Source: Gordonia amicalis NBRC 100051 = JCM 11271 (lineage in GTDB: Bacteria > Actinomycetota > Actinomycetes > Mycobacteriales > Mycobacteriaceae). From it: a stretch of DNA of 64,000 bases. The translations under genes and the position numbers were made by a program. The stretch is taken from contig NZ_BANS01000024.1 of assembly GCF_000332995.1 (NCBI RefSeq), forward strand, positions 61,870-125,869. Reading direction: 5' to 3'. Under the pieces are notes generated by a model. That model did no database searches, had not been told where the DNA came from, and saw only the letters and a program-made list of their open reading frames with translations. Below are positions 60,962 through 64,000 of this stretch, in pieces; position 1 is the stretch's first letter; the number at the start of each line of letters is the position of its first letter.

Positions 60962-62506
60962 GTGACCGAAGACCGCGTGTCCGCGTGGGGGGCTTCCCGT
61001 TTCGCCCGGCCGGGAACGGGATGGGCGGACATCGGCCGCGGTCTGGCCGAGGCGGCCGAGTCGGTCACGGCTCACCACCACGGCGCGCCACTGCCCGCCG
61101 GGGATCCGGTGTCGGTGCTCGCCGCGGTCACCGAATCCCTGGGTGGCCCCGGAATCCCCGATTCCGGGATCGGCGAGTCCGAGGCCCTGTCACGACTCGC
61201 GCGCCTGGTGGCCGAGTACGGTCTCGATCTCACCCATCCGCTGACCGCAGCTCATCTGCAGCCGGCACCTCTGTCCGTCGCGGTGGCCGCGGATGCACTC
61301 GCGAGCGCCACCAACGCCTCGCTGGACACCTATGACTCGGGACCCGCAACGCTCGCCCTGGAGACCTGGACCGTTCGCTCACTCGCCCGCATGGCGGGAT
61401 TCGGCGAGCAGGCCGGTGGCGTCTTCAGCCCGGGCGGATCGATCTCGAACCTGCTGGCCCTCATGATCGCCCGCGATCACACCGCCGCACGCCGTGGCAT
61501 CGACGTCCGGCACGACGGTGTGGGCGCGCTGCGCCGACCCGTGGTGTTCTGCTCTCGCGTCGCCCACTTCTCCGTGCACCGCGCATGCGCCGCACTGGGT
61601 CTCGGCGAATCCGCGGTCATCCCGGTCGAGGTCGACTCCCATCACCGGATCGTCCCGGAAGCACTCGAGGCCGCGATCCGGCAGGCCGGCGATGTCACCC
61701 CGCTCGCGATCGTGGCGACGGCCGGTACCACCGACTTCGGCACCGTGGACCCGCTGCCCGAGATCGCCGACATCGCCGAGCGTCACGAGATCTGGCTGCA
61801 CGTCGACGCCGCATACGGATTCGGCACGCTGTTCTCCGATCGTCTGTCCGGACTGCTCACCGGCGTCGACCGGGCGGACTCGGTCACCCTCGACCTGCAC
61901 AAGGTCGGCTGGCAGCCGGCCGCCGCCAGCCTCATGCTGCTCTCTGATGCCAACCGGTTCGTGTCGCTGAACCGTTCGGTCGCCTATCTCAACCCCGACG
62001 ACGACGTCGAGGCCGGTTACAGCGGCCTGCTCGGTCAGACCCTGCAGACCACCCGCCGGCCCGACGTGCTCAAGGTCGCGGCCACGCTGATGGCCTACGG
62101 ACGCCGCGAACTCGGCGGGATGCTCGAGCGGTGCAACGACCTCGCGGTGTACGCCGAACAACGGGTGGCCACGGAGTTGCAGCTCGAACTCATCGCACCG
62201 GTCACGCTGACCACCATCGTCTTCCGCTATCGCTGCGCCGACCTCGACGCGGTCAACGGCGAATTGCGACGTCGCCTCATCGCCGATGGCAAGGCGCTCA
62301 TCGGGCGCACCCAGGTACGGGTGCCCGGCGAGGACGAACCCCGGACCTGCCTGAAACTGACACTTCTGAACCCGGAGACCTCGGAGAGCGACATCGACGA
62401 CCTGTTCGACGAACTCCTGCGTCTCGCAATCGAAGTGGAATCCGAGAACGCCTCGGCGTCCAGCGACCAGGCCCACAGTGAAGAAATGGTGAGGGTGTCG
62501 GAATGA
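60962..62506 (+). CDS. PLP-dependent amino acid decarboxylase (DesA-like)
   Basis: A 514-residue group II decarboxylase. The PLP lysine is in D-L-H-K-V-G-W-Q (Lys314). H-V-D-A-A-Y-G-F-G (about 281-289) holds the Asp that pairs with the pyridine nitrogen, and F-S-P-G-G-S-I-S-N-L-L-A-L (about 157-169) is the phosphate-binding region. In desferrioxamine loci this enzyme makes cadaverine from lysine; ornithine or diaminobutyrate are alternatives I cannot exclude. The GTG start follows GGGGGAACTCA. The stop overlaps the monooxygenase start (ATGA), so diamine production and N-hydroxylation are coupled. Confidence 0.9.
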   Translation: MTEDRVSAWGASRFARPGTGWADIGRGLAEAAESVTAHHHGAPLPAGDPVSVLAAVTESLGGPGIPDSGIGESEALSRLARLVAEYGLDLTHPLTAAHLQPAPLSVAVAADALASATNASLDTYDSGPATLALETWTVRSLARMAGFGEQAGGVFSPGGSISNLLALMIARDHTAARRGIDVRHDGVGALRRPVVFCSRVAHFSVHRACAALGLGESAVIPVEVDSHHRIVPEALEAAIRQAGDVTPLAIVATAGTTDFGTVDPLPEIADIAERHEIWLHVDAAYGFGTLFSDRLSGLLTGVDRADSVTLDLHKVGWQPAAASLMLLSDANRFVSLNRSVAYLNPDDDVEAGYSGLLGQTLQTTRRPDVLKVAATLMAYGRRELGGMLERCNDLAVYAEQRVATELQLELIAPVTLTTIVFRYRCADLDAVNGELRRRLIADGKALIGRTQVRVPGEDEPRTCLKLTLLNPETSESDIDDLFDELLRLAIEVESENASASSDQAHSEEMVRVSE

Positions 62507-63819
62507 CCCGAGTTGAGAATGTAGATGTCCTGGCGGTCGGCTGCGGCCCGTTCAATCTGGGGCTCGCCGCGCTGGCGTCGACCGTCGAGGACCTCGACGT
62601 GCTCGTCGTGGACTCGCGCGACGAGTTCCGGTGGCATCCAGGACTGATGTTCGACGAAGCCCGACTGCAGGTGGGTTTTCTGTCGGACCTGGTGACCCTG
62701 GTCGATCCGACGCACCCTCTGTCGTTCCTGAACTACATGGCCGACACCGACCGGATGTACCGGTTCCTGGTGCGGGAGAGCTTCTACCCCACCCGCGTCG
62801 AGTACGAGACCTACCTGCTCTGGTGTATCGAGCGGCTCGACTCCCTGCGCTGGGGCACCACCGTCACCGAGGTCAACTGGGATGACGAGGCCGACGCCTT
62901 CCGCGTCTCCATCGTCTCCGGCGGCGCGACGTCGACCGTGATCGCCCGCCACGTCGTCGTGGGCGTCGGCACCGAACCGTTTGTGCCGGAATCATTGTCG
63001 TCGGAGTCCTCGGCGGTCGTGCACAGCTCGGACTACCTGTACCACCAGGACAAGGCTCATGCCGCCGACTCGGTGACCGTCATCGGGTCGGGACAGTCGG
63101 GCGCGGAGATCGTGGTCGACCTCCTCGAGGCGAATCTCCGCGGCGGACCGGCCGTCCGCTGGTGGACCCGCACCCCGTGGTTCGCCCCGCTCGACTTCAC
63201 CAAGATGTCGCTGGAGATGACCACCCCGGCGTACATGGATTACTTCCACAGCCTGCCGGAAGAGGCCCGCGACCGGATCCGCCCGCAGCACTGGCAGTTC
63301 CACAAGGGCGTCTCCACCGACACCCTCGAGCGGGTGCACGAGCTGCTGTACCAGCGTCAGCTGCGGGAGAAGCTCAACCCCGTCCAGCTGCGCATCTCGA
63401 CCGAGGTCGAAGGCATCGACACCCTCGCCGGCGGCACACTGAAGGTCCGCGGACGCCACCTCGACACCGGCACCCCACTCGCGCACACCACCGACATGGT
63501 CATCGCCTGCACGGGCTACCAGGCCCGCAAGTCGGACTTCCTGGCCCCCATCGAGTCTCAGCTGCACCGGGATTCACGCGGTCGTCTCGTCATCGGCGCG
63601 AATCATCAGGTCGAAACCGAATCCGCCCTGACCAACCGGGTGTTCGTGGCGAACGCCGAGGAGCACGCCATCGGCGTCTCGGCGCCCAACCTCGACATCG
63701 GCGCGGTCCGCAACGCCCGAATCCTCAACGCCGTCATGGGTCGCGAGGTGTACCGGCTGCCGAAGGACACCGCTTTCACCAGCTTCGGGATCGACGACAC
63801 CGACGACGTCGTCGGCTAG
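62503..63819 (+). CDS. Diamine/amino acid N-monooxygenase (DesB/IucD family)
   Basis: A 438-residue flavin N-hydroxylase. The FAD motif A-V-G-C-G-P-F-N-L-G-L-A (about residues 9-20), NADPH motif V-I-G-S-G-Q-S-G-A-E (about 194-203) and the C-terminal C-T-G-Y-Q (about 336-340) are those of IucD/PvdA/DesB enzymes. Next to a decarboxylase, the substrate is probably a diamine (cadaverine or putrescine) rather than lysine. A Gordonia enzyme of this type, GorA, has been reported to hydroxylate diamines. It is the last gene of the rightward operon; repeats follow 16 bp after the stop. Confidence 0.92.
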   Translation: MTRVENVDVLAVGCGPFNLGLAALASTVEDLDVLVVDSRDEFRWHPGLMFDEARLQVGFLSDLVTLVDPTHPLSFLNYMADTDRMYRFLVRESFYPTRVEYETYLLWCIERLDSLRWGTTVTEVNWDDEADAFRVSIVSGGATSTVIARHVVVGVGTEPFVPESLSSESSAVVHSSDYLYHQDKAHAADSVTVIGSGQSGAEIVVDLLEANLRGGPAVRWWTRTPWFAPLDFTKMSLEMTTPAYMDYFHSLPEEARDRIRPQHWQFHKGVSTDTLERVHELLYQRQLREKLNPVQLRISTEVEGIDTLAGGTLKVRGRHLDTGTPLAHTTDMVIACTGYQARKSDFLAPIESQLHRDSRGRLVIGANHQVETESALTNRVFVANAEEHAIGVSAPNLDIGAVRNARILNAVMGREVYRLPKDTAFTSFGIDDTDDVVG

Positions 63820-63835
63820 GACTCAGCGAGCAACG

Positions 63836-64000
63836 CCCCTCGCTCCCTGAGGTGCGAGGAGCGCAAGCGACGAATTCCCCCTCGCTCCCTGAGGTGCGAG
63901 GAGCGCAAGCGACGAATTTCCCCTCGCTCCCTGAGGTGCGAGGAGCGCACACGACGAATTTCCCCTCGCTCCCTGAGGTGCGAGGAGCGCAAGCGACGAG
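63836..64000. repeat. 42-bp direct tandem repeat, at least four units
   Basis: Units begin CCCCTCGCTCCCTGAGGTGC at 63836, 63878, 63920 and 63962; the last runs to the window edge. They are almost identical (one AAGCG to ACACG change; AATTC versus AATTT). Each contains the inverted arms CGCTCC/GGAGCG and the core also seen at 4450-4470. There are no spacers, so it is not a CRISPR. Confidence 0.92.

Noticed and set aside
63836..64000. CRISPR array
   Set aside because: Units are contiguous 42-bp copies without unique spacers, and no cas genes are near.
1..64000. tRNA, rRNA or insertion sequence
   Set aside because: No cloverleaf-like sequence, rRNA segment, transposase or terminal inverted repeat was recognised in any intergenic gap.

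Overview
The window is high-GC actinobacterial DNA from the order Mycobacteriales, most likely Gordonia or a close relative. Gene order supports this. Two blocks match Mycobacterium tuberculosis Rv0427c-Rv0438c as I remember it: moeA-psd-pssA-AAA ATPase (6.9-12.4 kb), and ybdK-sodC-LytR_C protein-DUF3263 protein followed by def-GNAT-xthA (40.8-48.2 kb). IdeR-type iron boxes, Mrp antiporter genes and a desferrioxamine-like siderophore locus also fit. No rRNA, tRNA, CRISPR array, insertion sequence or phage gene was seen.

Layout. 0-6.8 kb: MFS exporter, TetR regulator with a palindromic operator, a pair of acyl-CoA dehydrogenases, a DUF350 membrane protein, an SRPBCC protein and a HAD-IIA phosphatase. 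6.9-12.4 kb: molybdopterin and phosphatidylethanolamine synthesis genes plus a CDC48-like ATPase. 12.5-33 kb: an accessory catabolic region of acyl-CoA, aldehyde and ketone enzymes under TetR control (double CaiB CoA-transferase, aldehyde dehydrogenases, Ltp-type thiolase with DUF35 partner, DUF2236 oxygenase, Baeyer-Villiger monooxygenase, FadD, nitroreductase, hydrolase). Four of its genes are frameshifted and two aldehyde dehydrogenase genes are fused to unrelated 3' ends. Its neighbours on both sides look intact, so this stretch appears to be decaying, unless the assembly is locally faulty. 33-40.3 kb: a lipoprotein gene and the mrpA(B)CDEFG Na+/H+ antiporter operon. 40.3-40.8 kb: an inverted array of extragenic repeats between convergent genes. 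40.8-48.2 kb: the second conserved block, into which a secreted lipase and a barnase/barstar-type RNase-inhibitor pair have been inserted.

48.4-63.8 kb: two divergent iron-controlled operons. Leftward run a fatty acyl-AMP ligase (MbtM-like) and a siderophore-interacting reductase. Rightward run an MbtB-like ArCP-Cy-A-PCP module, a DesC/MbtK-like acyltransferase, a DesD-like NIS synthetase, a cytoplasmic penicillin-acylase homologue, a free-standing condensation domain, a DesA-like PLP decarboxylase and a DesB-like diamine N-monooxygenase. Three IdeR-box-like sequences lie between the operons. Together these predict a hybrid siderophore: a hydroxamate diamine core made by NIS chemistry and capped with an aryl-azoline by a VibH-like condensation step. 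The window ends in a 42-bp tandem repeat related to extragenic repeats at 4.5 kb and 48.3 kb.

Function calls rest on motif reading and remembered families. No database search was run.
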